Assembly (NCBI RefSeq): GCF_000633355.1
Contig: NZ_AYMQ01000108.1
Span: 1 to 39,015, forward strand
Direction: 5' to 3'
Length of the DNA: 39,015 bases
Source: Serratia sp. H1w
GTDB taxonomy: Bacteria > Pseudomonadota > Gammaproteobacteria > Enterobacterales > Enterobacteriaceae
This document shows, in pieces, positions 1 to 8,958 of this stretch. The notes below the pieces were generated by a model. The model did not search any database. It saw only the letters and a program-made list of their open reading frames with translations, and was not told where the DNA came from. Both the position numbers and the translations under genes were made by a program. Each line of letters starts with the position of its first letter. Position 1 is the first letter of the stretch.

Positions 1-346
1 TGAGGTTTATTGGGTATATAATCATTAATGGCCTAATATCAGAACATGCGAATCCTTTTGAAATTCTTTTGTTTTTGATAATGTCGCCCCATATCTTATT
101 ACAAAATGATAGATCACTAGCAGGAAACCTCTCATCAATACTTTCTTCAACTACACCAAGATATTCTTCCAGGTGACTATATTCTTTAATGAAGTCGATC
201 GCATGAGATGATAAATCAGCCCCAGAAGTAAAACTTAGCTTCCTAAGCTTACTGAAGCCGATACGGTAGTACCATGATGATGAATCCCGTATATTATCAA
301 TAATGGAACAGCATCTTTCTAAAGTTTTAGAGTCCCAATTATCCAA
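1..346 (-). CDS. Unknown AT-rich gene of the integrated element (partial, 3' end outside window)
   Basis: An open frame of about 115 codons runs from a TTG at 346 to the window edge without a stop. The TTG is preceded by GAGAGG nine bases upstream, a good ribosome binding site; no better ATG exists in this frame. The predicted product begins LDNWDSKTLERCC and is mostly polar, with no signal peptide or membrane segment visible. I do not recognise the family. The base composition is clearly AT-rich, unlike the GC-rich core genes to the right. The gene follows the integrase on the same strand with a 147-base gap, so it is probably cargo of the element. The start is inferred and the C-terminus is unseen. 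Confidence 0.5.
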   Translation of the reverse strand, partial: MDNWDSKTLERCCSIIDNIRDSSSWYYRIGFSKLRKLSFTSGADLSSHAIDFIKEYSHLEEYLGVVEESIDERFPASDLSFCNKIWGDIIKNKRISKGFACSDIRPLMIIYPINL

Positions 347-493
347 TTTACGCCACCTCTCATTCTCTAATATTTAGTGGTTATGTCAGCCCGTAGAGTT
401 GTCCAGGTATTCGGGAGTTACCCTAGGCATAGCCTATTCTTTATTCGTCCACACAAGTCTACTGCGGTCCAATGGCACTGTCTATATATCCAG

Positions 494-1708
494 TTACGCC
501 CGTTGCCCAAATGTAGCCTGCACAACATTCCCACCCCGCTCCAGGCTCTCCATATAGTCGGCATACCACTGAAGCATCTCCCGGCGACCATCCAGGTATT
601 GAGCATGGTTGTACGTTCCCCGGATACTGTTCTTATCGACGTGGGCCAGTTGGGTTTCAATCCAGGCGGTGTTATAGCCCTGTTCGTGCAGGATGGTACT
701 CATGGTGTGGCGGAAGCCGTGGCCCGTTACACGCCCAGCGTACCCAATGCGGCGAACCAGCACATTCATAGCCATTTCGCTTATTGGCTTGCTGTGGTGA
801 ATTCTGCCTGGGAACACATAGCTGTAATGGCCGGTTAGCGGTTTTAGCTGCTCCAGAATACTAATAGCCTGGTCGGATAGTGGCACGCAATGAGGGCGGC
901 GTTTCTTCATGCGTTCAGGCGGCACTTCCCAGAGCCTGTTATCAAAATCAAACTCTGACCATTCAGCTTTACGCAGTTCTCCCGGCCTTGTTCCGGTGAT
1001 GATAAGCAAGCGCATAGCCAACTTGACGATCAGACTGCCGGTGTATGTGTTAAAAGTGCGGAAAAAGTCGGGCAGCTCGGCCACTGACAAGAAGGCATAG
1101 TGTTCTTTTTTATGCGGTGAGAACGCACTGGCGAGATCCGGAGCTGGGTTATATTCAGCCCTGCCAGTGACGATGGCGTATTTCCATACCTCCCCACACC
1201 GCTGACGCACCTTGCGCAATTTCTCCGTTGCGCCGCGCTCATCCAGTTTTGAAAGCGTCCCCATAAGCTCCATTGGCTTTATCTCGGCAATTGGCCGATG
1301 GCCGATGTATGGGAAAACATCGCTCTCAAACGTTTTCATCATCTCTTCTGCGTAGGACTCAGACCAGCGATCGCGACGCTTGTCGTACCATTCCCGCGCT
1401 ATCCCCTCGAAGGTATTGCCACTTACATCTTGCCGATCTCGTTTCTGCTGCTTCCTGGCTTCGCTGGGATTAATGCCCGATGCCACCAGCTTTTTAGCCT
1501 CATCGCGCTTTTGTCTTGCGTCGGTTAGTGAAACTGTGGGGTATGTGCCAAGGGAAAGCATTTTTGGTTTGCCGTCGAAGCGGTAGCGAAAGCGCCAGCC
1601 TTTGGAACCGTTCGGCTCAATGAGTATAGAAAGCCCACCGCCATCACTGAGTGTATAGGGCTTGTCTTGCGGCTTAGAGCGCCGTAACTCAAGGTCTGTG
1701 AGGGGCAT
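494..1708 (-). CDS. P4-type tyrosine recombinase (integrase) of a tRNA-Gly-integrated element
   Basis: Site-specific recombinase that would integrate and excise the element ending at the neighbouring tRNA gene. The 404-residue protein has the three expected parts: an N-terminal arm-binding domain of the DUF4102 type (about residues 1-90), a core-binding SAM-like domain (about 95-185) and a catalytic domain. The catalytic set is visible: Arg241 (TGTRPGELR), His330-x-x-Arg333 (HGFRH), His356 (LAHVDKN) and nucleophile Tyr366 (GTYNHAQ). The length is normal for the P4/CP4-57 group and there is no frameshift, so it looks functional. The start ATG has a GGAG-type ribosome binding site. It lies 164 bases from the tRNA 3' end and is transcribed in the same direction as the tRNA, the usual arrangement for these islands. 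Confidence 0.93.
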   Translation of the reverse strand: MPLTDLELRRSKPQDKPYTLSDGGGLSILIEPNGSKGWRFRYRFDGKPKMLSLGTYPTVSLTDARQKRDEAKKLVASGINPSEARKQQKRDRQDVSGNTFEGIAREWYDKRRDRWSESYAEEMMKTFESDVFPYIGHRPIAEIKPMELMGTLSKLDERGATEKLRKVRQRCGEVWKYAIVTGRAEYNPAPDLASAFSPHKKEHYAFLSVAELPDFFRTFNTYTGSLIVKLAMRLLIITGTRPGELRKAEWSEFDFDNRLWEVPPERMKKRRPHCVPLSDQAISILEQLKPLTGHYSYVFPGRIHHSKPISEMAMNVLVRRIGYAGRVTGHGFRHTMSTILHEQGYNTAWIETQLAHVDKNSIRGTYNHAQYLDGRREMLQWYADYMESLERGGNVVQATFGQRA

Positions 1709-1872
1709 TGTGTATAGCTCCGAGGTAAATCAAACGTCCTATACTCATTACTATACACATGGATGTATAGATTTGGGTAGATGTGTGTAGACGTTGAGAT
1801 AATGAGCTTTTACCGAGAGGCTTGTGATTACTGGGTTTAGTGGGCTTTGGTAGACGTTGGGAGAAGTGTGTT
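1709..1872. other. Element end between integrase and tRNA: repeats resembling recombinase arm sites
   Basis: This segment joins the integrase start to the tRNA 3' end. It carries a direct repeat GTAGACGTTG at 1787-1796 and 1850-1859, with a related GGTAGATGTG at 1777-1786, and an imperfect inverted repeat CTATACA/TGTATAG at 1751-1770 echoed by GTGTATAG at 1710-1717. Clustered short repeats here are what one expects for arm-type integrase sites and an integrase promoter. The repeats are seen; their role is inferred. Confidence 0.45.
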
Positions 1873-1946
1873 TGGAGCGGGTGAAGGGAATCGAACCCTC
1901 GTATGCAGCTTGGGAAGCTGCCGTTCTACCATTGAACTACACCCGC
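1873..1946 (-). tRNA. glyU: tRNA-Gly, anticodon CCC; integration site of the element
   Basis: A 74-base tRNA with CCA encoded. The acceptor stem GCGGGTG pairs with CACCCGC. The anticodon stem GCAGC/GCTGC encloses the loop TTCCCAA, giving anticodon CCC. The T arm contains GGTTCGATTCC. It closely resembles E. coli glyU, which is also a known integration target. The 3' end faces the integrase, so the element's attachment core probably overlaps the T arm and acceptor 3' strand, and the insertion has regenerated an intact tRNA. The second copy of the core must lie beyond the left edge of the window. Confidence 0.95.
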
Positions 1947-1963
1947 TTAGGTGTGCGACTGGC

Positions 1964-1991
1964 ATTATAACCGGTTATACGCGCCGGGCAA
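1964..1991 (-). promoter_or_regulatory. Promoter of tRNA-Gly
   Basis: On the minus strand, TTGCCC (1991-1986) and a perfect TATAAT (1969-1964) are separated by 16 bases. The implied transcription start is about 10 bases before the mature tRNA 5' end at 1946. Confidence 0.75.
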
Positions 1992-2054
1992 GCGAAGATC
2001 ACGCGTAACTGCCGATGTTTTAAGCGGTTAGTAACAACCGGCTCGCTTCAGGCG

Positions 2055-2087
2055 AAAAAAAACCGGCACAGTCGCCTGCACCGGTTT
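2055..2087 (-). terminator. Rho-independent terminator after lysS
   Basis: About 20 bases past the lysS stop the minus strand reads AAACCGG, a 14-base loop region, then CCGG followed by eight T residues (2062-2055). This is a canonical GC stem with a T tract. Confidence 0.85.
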
Positions 2088-2106
2088 AATCACTTACCGC
2101 AGAACG

Positions 2107-3624
2107 TTACTTGCTCGGGCGCATGGCCGGGAACAGGATCACGTCACGGATGGTGTGGCTGTTGGTCAACAGCATCACCATACGGTCGATACCGATGCCC
2201 AGGCCCGCAGTTGGTGGCAGACCATGCTCCAACGCAGTGACGTAGTCTTCATCGTAGAACATCGCTTCGTCGTCACCGGCATCTTTCGCGTTAACCTGAT
2301 CGGCAAAACGCTGCGCCTGGTCTTCTGCGTCGTTCAGCTCCGAGAAGCCGTTACCGATTTCACGCCCGCCGATAAAGAATTCGAAACGGTCGGTGATTTC
2401 CGGGTTCTCGTCGTTACGACGTGCCAGCGGAGAAACCTCTGCCGGGTATTCGGTAATGAAAGTAGGTTGGATCAGATGGCTTTCCGCTGTCTCTTCGAAG
2501 ATCTCGGTAACCACACGGCCCAGGCCCCAGCTCTTCTCAACCTTGATACCAATGGATTCGGCAATCGCGACCGCGCTAGCCATCTCGTTCAGATCGTCGA
2601 GGTTGGTTTCTGGGCGGTATTTCTTGATCGCTTCACGCATGGTCAGCTTTTCAAACGGCTTGCCGAAGTCGAATACTTCATCGCCATAAGGCACCTTGGC
2701 GTCACCCAGCACGTCCTGAGCCAGCGTACGGAACAGCGACTCGGTCAGTTCGATCAGGTCTTTATAATCCGCGTACGCCATATAGAGTTCCATCATGGTG
2801 AACTCTGGGTTATGACGCGGGGAAACGCCTTCGTTACGGAAGTTACGGTTGATTTCGAACACGCGCTCGAAGCCCCCCACCACCAGACGCTTCAGATACA
2901 GCTCTGGCGCGATACGCAGGTACATATCGATGTCTAGCGCATTGTGGTGCGTAACGAACGGACGAGCAGACGCACCGCCAGGGATCACCTGCATCATCGG
3001 GGTTTCGACTTCCATAAAGCCTCTGCCCACCATGAAGTTACGGATCGCTGCCATCACCTGAGAACGGATCTTGAAGGTGTTGCGCGATTCTTCGTTGGCG
3101 ATCAGATCCAGATAACGCTGGCGATAACGGGTTTCCTGGTCGGCCAGGCCGTGGAACTTGTCTGGTAACGGACGCAGTGCTTTGGTCAGCAGGCGCAGTT
3201 CGGTGCAGTGAATAGACAGCTCGCCGGTCTTGGTTCTGAACAGCTTACCGCGTGCGCCGAGGATATCGCCCAAGTCCCACTTCTTGAACTGCTCGTTGTA
3301 AACACCTTCCGCCAGATCGTCGCGTGCGACGTAGAGCTGAATGCGCCCGCCCATGTCTTGCAGCGTCACGAAGGAGGCTTTACCCATGATACGGCGGGTC
3401 ATCATACGGCCAGCCACGGTCACTTCGATACCCAGTGATTCCAGTTCTTCGTTTTCTTTGCTGCCGTATTCGGCATGCAACTGGTCGGAAGTGGTATCGC
3501 GACGGAAGTCGTTCGGGAACGCAATGCCGTTCTCGCGCAGCGCGGCCAGTTTTTCACGGCGTGACTGCAGCTCGTTGTTGAGATCCAACGCCTGTTCGGC
3601 GCCTTGTGCTTGTTGCTCAGACAT
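2107..3624 (-). CDS. lysS: Lysyl-tRNA synthetase, class II
   Basis: Charges tRNA-Lys with lysine in the cytoplasm. The 505-residue length matches E. coli LysS. The order is an N-terminal OB-fold anticodon-binding domain (roughly residues 60-150) followed by the class II catalytic core. Motif 2 is visible as [14 protein letters not shown] with its conserved Arg, and motif 3 as [11 protein letters not shown] near the C-terminus. The gene begins 9 bases after the prfB stop, the conserved prfB-lysS pairing, and ends at a strong terminator. No second lysyl-tRNA synthetase is seen, so whether this is the constitutive form rests on the conserved prfB linkage. Confidence 0.97.
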   Translation of the reverse strand: MSEQQAQGAEQALDLNNELQSRREKLAALRENGIAFPNDFRRDTTSDQLHAEYGSKENEELESLGIEVTVAGRMMTRRIMGKASFVTLQDMGGRIQLYVARDDLAEGVYNEQFKKWDLGDILGARGKLFRTKTGELSIHCTELRLLTKALRPLPDKFHGLADQETRYRQRYLDLIANEESRNTFKIRSQVMAAIRNFMVGRGFMEVETPMMQVIPGGASARPFVTHHNALDIDMYLRIAPELYLKRLVVGGFERVFEINRNFRNEGVSPRHNPEFTMMELYMAYADYKDLIELTESLFRTLAQDVLGDAKVPYGDEVFDFGKPFEKLTMREAIKKYRPETNLDDLNEMASAVAIAESIGIKVEKSWGLGRVVTEIFEETAESHLIQPTFITEYPAEVSPLARRNDENPEITDRFEFFIGGREIGNGFSELNDAEDQAQRFADQVNAKDAGDDEAMFYDEDYVTALEHGLPPTAGLGIGIDRMVMLLTNSHTIRDVILFPAMRPSK

Positions 3625-3633
3625 TTCTGTTCC

Positions 3634-4732
3634 TCATAACCCGGCTTTCAAACTTGCCTCAATGAATTTATCCAGGTCGCCATCCAGTACGGCCTGCGTG
3701 TTACGCGTTTCTACGTTGGTGCGCAAATCCTTGATGCGGGAATCATCCAGCACGTAAGAACGGATCTGGCTGCCCCAGCCGATATCGGACTTGTTGTCTT
3801 CCAGCATTTGCTTGTCAGCATTTTTCTTTTGCATCTCGTATTCATAAAGCTTGGCGCGCAGCTGTTTGAATGCCTGATCCTTGTTCTTATGCTGAGAGCG
3901 GTCGTTCTGGCACTGCACCACAATGTTGGTTGGCAGGTGGGTAATACGCACCGCCGACTCGGTTTTGTTTACGTGCTGACCACCGGCACCGGAGGCGCGG
4001 TAAACGTCAATGCGCAGATCCGCCGGGTTGATGTCGATATCGATATCGTCATCCACTTCCGGATAGATAAATACGGAGCTGAAAGAGGTATGGCGGCGAC
4101 CGCCGGAGTCGAATGGGCTCTTGCGTACCAGGCGATGCACGCCGGTTTCAGTACGTAACCAGCCAAACGCGTAGTCGCCGATAATCTTGATGGTGGCCGA
4201 TTTCAGGCCCGCGACGTCGCCGTCGGACTCTTCAATCACTTCAGTTTTGAAACCTTTAGATTCCGCCCAACGCAGGTACATGCGCAGCAGCATGCTGGCC
4301 CAGTCCTGCGCTTCGGTGCCGCCGGAGCCGGCCTGGATATCCAGGTAGCAGTCCGCGCTGTCGTATTCACCAGAGAACATACGACGGAATTCTAGCTGTT
4401 CCAGCTTGGCGCTCAGTTGATCGAGCTCAACCACTGTCTCATTAAAGGTGTCTTCGTCTTCCGCCTCGACAGCCAGTTCCAGCAGGCCCGTGACGTCTTC
4501 ACAGCCCTGTTCCAACTGATCGATGGTTTCGACAATGGCTTCCAGCGCCGAGCGCTCTTTGCCTAGTGCCTGTGCACGTTCAGGTTCGTTCCAAACGTCC
4601 GGCTGTTCCAGCTCGGCGTTAACTTCTTCTAAGCGTTCTTTCTTGGCATCATAGTCAAAGATACCCCCTGAGAACGGCTGTCCGCTCGGACACATCCTGA
4701 ATGCGGTTTTTTACCGGATTAATTTCAAACAT
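3634..4732 (-). CDS. prfB: Peptide chain release factor 2, made by programmed +1 frameshift
   Basis: Recognises UAA and UGA and triggers peptide release. Translation starts at the ATG at 4732 ([18 protein letters not shown]), meets an in-frame TGA at codon 26 (4657-4655), and must shift +1 to continue into the main frame from 4656. The full product is then 365 residues, the same as E. coli. The codon-recognition motif SPF is at residues 205-207 and the catalytic GGQ at 250-252. Residue 246 is Ala, the usual enterobacterial form; E. coli K-12 carries an unusual Thr there. A caller that ignores the shift would give a false start near 4695. It is followed by lysS after 9 bases. Confidence 0.96.
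4655..4669 (-). promoter_or_regulatory. prfB autoregulatory +1 frameshift site
   Basis: The minus strand reads AGG GGG TAT CTT TGA C. It has the three known elements: an internal Shine-Dalgarno-like AGGGGG, the slippery codon CTT, and the poorly terminating TGA C. When RF2 is scarce, ribosomes slip to restore its synthesis. Confidence 0.96.
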
Positions 4733-4875
4733 GATTTTTTGCGTTCTTACGTTGATGTCGTCGATGGCGAAATGCCATTGGAACCGGTAATTCTAGCGGA
4801 TCCAGCGGCCAGTTTATAGCGAGTTGGTTAGTTTTTGTGGGGATGAGTGATTAGGGGGCCGCAGGTTAATGCTTT

Positions 4876-4926
4876 CCCCTCACCGCAGCCCTCTCCCACA
4901 GGGAGAGGGAGTTGTCCGGCGTCATG
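4876..4926. repeat. CCCTCTCCC hairpin repeat (copy 1), between recJ and prfB
   Basis: CCCCTCACCGCAG leads into a perfect 9-base stem CCCTCTCCC (4889-4897), loop ACA, GGGAGAGGG (4901-4909). The tail GTCCGGCGTCATGG recurs after the copy at 38867. No T tract follows, so it is not a canonical terminator. It is one of five dispersed copies in this window. Confidence 0.8.
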
Positions 4927-4961
4927 GATTAGCCTGTGCTGCTTCGGGAGGGGCTGGTAGA

Positions 4962-6695
4962 TTAACGCGGCCAGAGGTGTTGGATTAGCAACTGCACATT
5001 ACGGTTGCCACGGAACTCGTTGACGTCCAGCTTGTACGCCAGTTCCACTTCTTTGATGCTGCTGTCCGGCCACTGCGTGGTGTCAACGTTAAAGGCGATG
5101 CCATCCAACAACGGGCCGCCGCCGAGCGGCTCGATCATCAGCTTCAGGTGTTTCTCACCCACCAACCGCTGTTGCAGGATGCGGAACTTGCCGTCAAAGG
5201 TAGGTTCTGGAAACGCCTGCCCCCACGGCCCGCCCTCACGCAGCAGTTCTGCGGTGGTCAGGGTCAGCTCTTGCATCATCAGCTCGCCGTCAGACCAGAT
5301 CACCCCTTCCAGCATCGCCGGATCGAGCCATTCGCCCACCAGGTCGCCGAAGCGTTGGCGGAACTCGTCAAACTTGGCCTCTTCCAGCGACAGGCCCGCC
5401 GCCATAGCATGGCCGCCGAACTTCATCATCAGCCCTGGGTTCAGGGTATCGAGCCGTTCGAGCGCATCACGCATGTGCAACCCGGCCACCGAACGGCCGG
5501 AGCCTTTCAGGATGCCATCACCCGCCGGGGCAAAAGCGATCACCGGGCGATGAAAACGCTCTTTGATACGCGAAGCCAGAATGCCCACCACGCCCTGATG
5601 CCACTCAGGGTGGTACATCGCCAACCCATAAGGCAGTTCGGTGGTAGTACGCTCCAACTGATCGCACAGCTCCAGCGCTTCCACCTGCATACCCTGCTCA
5701 ATCTCACGCCGGGTCTGGTTGAGGGCATCGAGATCGTTGGCCAGCATGCGCGCCTGGGCAATATCGTCGCTCAATAGCATGGCAACGCCGATCGACATAT
5801 CGTCCAATCGCCCTGCCGCGTTCAGCCGTGGCCCAAGGGCAAAACCAAGATCGCTGGCAGCCAATTGCCGTGCATCGCGGTTAGCCACTTCCAGCAAGGC
5901 ACGAATACCTGGCCGACATTTGCCAGCCCGGATACGGTTCAGCCCCTGATACACCAGAATACGGTTGTTGGCATCCAGCGGAACCACGTCCGCCACCGTG
6001 CCCAACGCCACCAGATCCAACAGTTCGGCCAGGTTTGGCATGGCCAACCCGCGTTGTTCGAACCAGCCGGTATCACGCAGCTTGGCACGTAGCGCCAGCA
6101 TCAGATAGAAGGCAACGCCCACACCGGCCAGGGATTTGGAAGGAAAATCGCAGTCACGCAGGTTCGGGTTAACGATCGCTTCCGCTGCGGGCAGGGTTTC
6201 CCCCGGCAGGTGGTGATCGGTAACCAGCACCTGCATCCCCAAGCCATGCGCAACATCCACGCCAGCATGAGAGGAAATGCCGTTATCAACCGTGAGGATC
6301 AGTTCGGCACCGCGTACCGCCACCTGCTCCACCACTTCCGGGCTCAGGCCATAGCCATCTTCAAAACGGTTGGGCACCAGATAATCGACAGAACGACAGC
6401 CCATGCTACGCAGGGCCAGCACCGTCAGCGCCGTACTGGTGGCTCCATCGGCGTCAAAGTCACCCACCACCATAATACGGCGGCCGTCGGCCAACGCCTG
6501 CTGCAATATCTCTACTGCGACATCGATACCGCTCAGTTGCTGCCAAGGCAGCATGCCCTTGACGCTTCGTTCCAGCTCCTGCTCGCCCTGCACCCCACGC
6601 AACGCATATAAGCGGCGCAGCAGCGGCGGCAGGCTGACGGGTAAATGGCTGGCATCTGCCGCCTCACGGCGGCGTAATTGGGTTTTGATACTCAC
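4962..6695 (-). CDS. recJ: Single-stranded-DNA-specific 5'-3' exonuclease RecJ
   Basis: Degrades single-stranded DNA 5' to 3' in RecF-pathway recombination, mismatch repair and fork processing. The 577 residues match E. coli RecJ. The DHH phosphoesterase motifs are in place: DFDADG at residues 79-84, VDNG at 136-139 and DHH at 160-162. A DHHA1 domain with the GGHAMAAG motif follows, and a C-terminal OB fold lies after about residue 450. It starts 6 bases past the dsbC stop, so it is co-transcribed with xerD and dsbC. Confidence 0.97.
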   Translation of the reverse strand: MSIKTQLRRREAADASHLPVSLPPLLRRLYALRGVQGEQELERSVKGMLPWQQLSGIDVAVEILQQALADGRRIMVVGDFDADGATSTALTVLALRSMGCRSVDYLVPNRFEDGYGLSPEVVEQVAVRGAELILTVDNGISSHAGVDVAHGLGMQVLVTDHHLPGETLPAAEAIVNPNLRDCDFPSKSLAGVGVAFYLMLALRAKLRDTGWFEQRGLAMPNLAELLDLVALGTVADVVPLDANNRILVYQGLNRIRAGKCRPGIRALLEVANRDARQLAASDLGFALGPRLNAAGRLDDMSIGVAMLLSDDIAQARMLANDLDALNQTRREIEQGMQVEALELCDQLERTTTELPYGLAMYHPEWHQGVVGILASRIKERFHRPVIAFAPAGDGILKGSGRSVAGLHMRDALERLDTLNPGLMMKFGGHAMAAGLSLEEAKFDEFRQRFGDLVGEWLDPAMLEGVIWSDGELMMQELTLTTAELLREGGPWGQAFPEPTFDGKFRILQQRLVGEKHLKLMIEPLGGGPLLDGIAFNVDTTQWPDSSIKEVELAYKLDVNEFRGNRNVQLLIQHLWPR

Positions 6696-6701
6696 CGTAA
6701 C

Positions 6702-7415
6702 TTATTTCTTGGCTGCGGAGGCTGCATGCGCATCCAACATCGCGGCCATCTCTTTCGGCCCCTGATAGCCAGGAATGAGCGAACCATTTTTCAGCACGAT
6801 GGCTGGCGTGCCGCCAATACCGAACTGGACGCCCAGCGCGTAATGCTGGCTGATATCGGTTTTGCAGGTTGCCGGAGATACTGCGTCGCCCTTCATGGCG
6901 GCATCGAAGGCTTTAGCCCGATCTGCGCTACACCAGATAGAACGCATGTCTTTCTCTGCCTGAGACTCCAGCCCCTGACGCGGGAACGCCAGATAGCGTA
7001 CGGTGATCCCCAGATCGTTGTACTCTTTCATCTGCTCGTGCAGCTTGTGGCAATAGCCGCAGGTGATATCGGTAAACACGGTGATCACGTGTTTCTCTTG
7101 CGCCGCTTTGTAAACGATCATCTGATCTTTCAGCGCTTCCAGACGGGTCATCAACAGTTGATTGGTCACGTTGATCGGCTCACTGCCGCTGACGTCATAC
7201 AGTGGCCCCTGCAACACATGTTTGCCATCTTCCGTCACGTACAGCGTGCCGCCTTCGGTCAGCACGGTTTTCAAACCGGCAACCGGTGAGTCTTGCACGT
7301 CGGCCTGCTTGATGCCCAGGCTACCGAGCGCTTTGTGAATGGCTGCATCATCAGCATGGGCCGTGCCGGTAACCGAAGCCACCAGCAGGGAGAGCAGCAT
7401 TAAACCTTTTTTCAT
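6702..7415 (-). CDS. dsbC: Periplasmic protein disulfide isomerase DsbC
   Basis: Rearranges wrong disulfides in periplasmic proteins and is kept reduced by DsbD. The 237-residue precursor has a typical signal peptide (residues 1-21, ending in TAHA before DDAAI). An N-terminal dimerisation domain is followed by a thioredoxin fold with the active site Cys119-Gly-Tyr-Cys122, a structural pair at Cys162 and Cys184, and the cis-proline loop GGTPA. All key residues are intact. It lies between xerD (27-base gap) and recJ (6-base gap), the conserved enterobacterial order. Confidence 0.97.
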   Translation of the reverse strand: MKKGLMLLSLLVASVTGTAHADDAAIHKALGSLGIKQADVQDSPVAGLKTVLTEGGTLYVTEDGKHVLQGPLYDVSGSEPINVTNQLLMTRLEALKDQMIVYKAAQEKHVITVFTDITCGYCHKLHEQMKEYNDLGITVRYLAFPRQGLESQAEKDMRSIWCSADRAKAFDAAMKGDAVSPATCKTDISQHYALGVQFGIGGTPAIVLKNGSLIPGYQGPKEMAAMLDAHAASAAKK

Positions 7416-7442
7416 TCTTCCAATCCTTTCGATCCCTACACG

Positions 7443-8342
7443 TCAGGCGCGCGGGTGATGCTGTTGATGTAGCTGTTTCAATCTTTCAGTCGCTACATGG
7501 GTATAAATTTGTGTGGTTGAGAGGTCGCTATGCCCCAATAACATCTGTACGACACGAAGATCGGCCCCATGGTTCAGTAAATGGGTGGCGAAAGCGTGGC
7601 GCAGCACATGCGGAGACAGTCGTTCACTGTCGATACCGGCTAGGATCGCATAGTGTTTAATCCGATGCCAGAAAGTCTGTCGGGTCATTTGCTGACTACG
7701 GTTGCTGGGAAACAGCACGTCCAGCGTCTGGCCGTTCAACATCCACGGCCTGCCATGTTCCAGATAATTTTCGATCCAGTACACCGCTTCTTCCCCCAGC
7801 GGCACCAGGCGCTCTTTGTTACCTTTACCGATCACTCGCACCACACCCTGGCGCAGACTGACATCGCTGATGGTCAACCCTACCAGTTCCGACACGCGCA
7901 AACCGGTGGCATACAACACTTCCAGCATCGCCTTATCGCGCAACTCCAACGGCTGATCGACACAGGGAGCTTGTAACAAAGCCTCCACCTGCGCTTCGCT
8001 CAGATCCTTGGGGAGCCGCTGCGGTAATTTGGGCGAGGCTAATAGCGCGGTGGGATCATCCGCCCGCATTTTTTCACGGTTGAGATATTGGAACAGACGG
8101 CGCATTGCGCTCAACAACCGGGCTGAACTGGTCGCTTTATATCCGCCCTCCACCCGCTCGGCGAGAAAGGCCTGTAGATCCAGCGCTTCGGCCTGTAACA
8201 GGTTGCGATTGTTGGGGGCCAGCCAGCCGGCCAATGCCTGCAAATCGAGCCGATAAGAGGCCAGCGTATTCTCTGCCAGATTGCGTTCGAGCCACAACGC
8301 ATCCAGGAATTGCTCAATCAGCGCACTATCTTGCTGTTGCAC
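7443..8342 (-). CDS. xerD: Site-specific tyrosine recombinase XerD
   Basis: With XerC and FtsK it resolves chromosome dimers at dif. Counted from the chosen start, the catalytic residues are Arg149, Lys173, His245, Arg248, His271 and nucleophile Tyr280, each one position beyond the E. coli numbering. I chose the GTG at 8342 (299 residues, VQQQDSALIEQF) because it matches the family N-terminus and has GAGAGGA just upstream. An in-frame ATG at 8378 would add 12 residues and has a weaker AAGG site. First gene of the xerD-dsbC-recJ run, divergent from fldB. Confidence 0.95.
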   Translation of the reverse strand: MQQQDSALIEQFLDALWLERNLAENTLASYRLDLQALAGWLAPNNRNLLQAEALDLQAFLAERVEGGYKATSSARLLSAMRRLFQYLNREKMRADDPTALLASPKLPQRLPKDLSEAQVEALLQAPCVDQPLELRDKAMLEVLYATGLRVSELVGLTISDVSLRQGVVRVIGKGNKERLVPLGEEAVYWIENYLEHGRPWMLNGQTLDVLFPSNRSQQMTRQTFWHRIKHYAILAGIDSERLSPHVLRHAFATHLLNHGADLRVVQMLLGHSDLSTTQIYTHVATERLKQLHQQHHPRA

Positions 8343-8435
8343 GTGGTCCTCTCTTGGTTGCGTTTTTAGCACAGGCATTATGCCTTAAGGTATACTCGTT
8401 GCAATTCTCTAGACGGCATTATAAACGGTTTAAAC

Positions 8436-8954
8436 ATGAAGATTGGTCTGTTTTACGGCTCCAGCACCTGCTACACCGAGATGGCAGCAGAAAAAATCCG
8501 TGAGATCCTGGGTGAAGACCTGGTTGACCTGCACAACCTGAAAGACGTTTCCCCCAAGCTGATGGAAGACTACTCCATCCTGATCCTGGGTATTCCAACC
8601 TGGGATTTCGGTGAGCTGCAAGAGGATTGGGAAGCGATCTGGCCACAGCTGACCGAGCTGGATCTGCAAGGCAAGATCGTCGCCATGTACGGGATGGGCG
8701 ATCAGTTGGGTTATGGCGAATGGTTCCTGGATGCGCTGGGGATGTTACACGACCAGCTAGCCCCACGGGGCGTACAGTTTATCGGTTTCTGGCCGATTGA
8801 CGGTTTTGAATTCACCAGCCCCAAACCACTCAGCGCCGACGGCAAACACTTTGTTGGCCTGGCGCTGGATGAGGTGAATCAGTACGATCTGAGCGAAGAG
8901 CGTCTGCAACAGTGGTGTGAACAGATCCTGCTGGAAATGGAACCTCTGCTTTAA
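8436..8954 (+). CDS. fldB: Flavodoxin 2 (FldB)
   Basis: Small FMN electron carrier. In E. coli fldB is induced by SoxRS during oxidative stress. The 172-residue length is typical of long-chain flavodoxins. The phosphate-binding loop is visible near the N-terminus (GSSTCYTE, residues 8-15), with the flavin-stacking regions PTWDFGEL (about 55-62) and [17 protein letters not shown]. It is divergent from xerD, the E. coli arrangement. A TATACT box lies at 8391-8396 but its -35 is poor. A pair of REP-like hairpins follows directly after the stop. Confidence 0.95.
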   Translation: MKIGLFYGSSTCYTEMAAEKIREILGEDLVDLHNLKDVSPKLMEDYSILILGIPTWDFGELQEDWEAIWPQLTELDLQGKIVAMYGMGDQLGYGEWFLDALGMLHDQLAPRGVQFIGFWPIDGFEFTSPKPLSADGKHFVGLALDEVNQYDLSEERLQQWCEQILLEMEPLL

Positions 8955-8958
8955 CAAC

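Noticed and set aside
8391-8396. TATACT as a firm fldB promoter, possibly with a SoxS box
   Set aside because: No acceptable -35 at proper spacing and no clear SoxS box could be read by eye.
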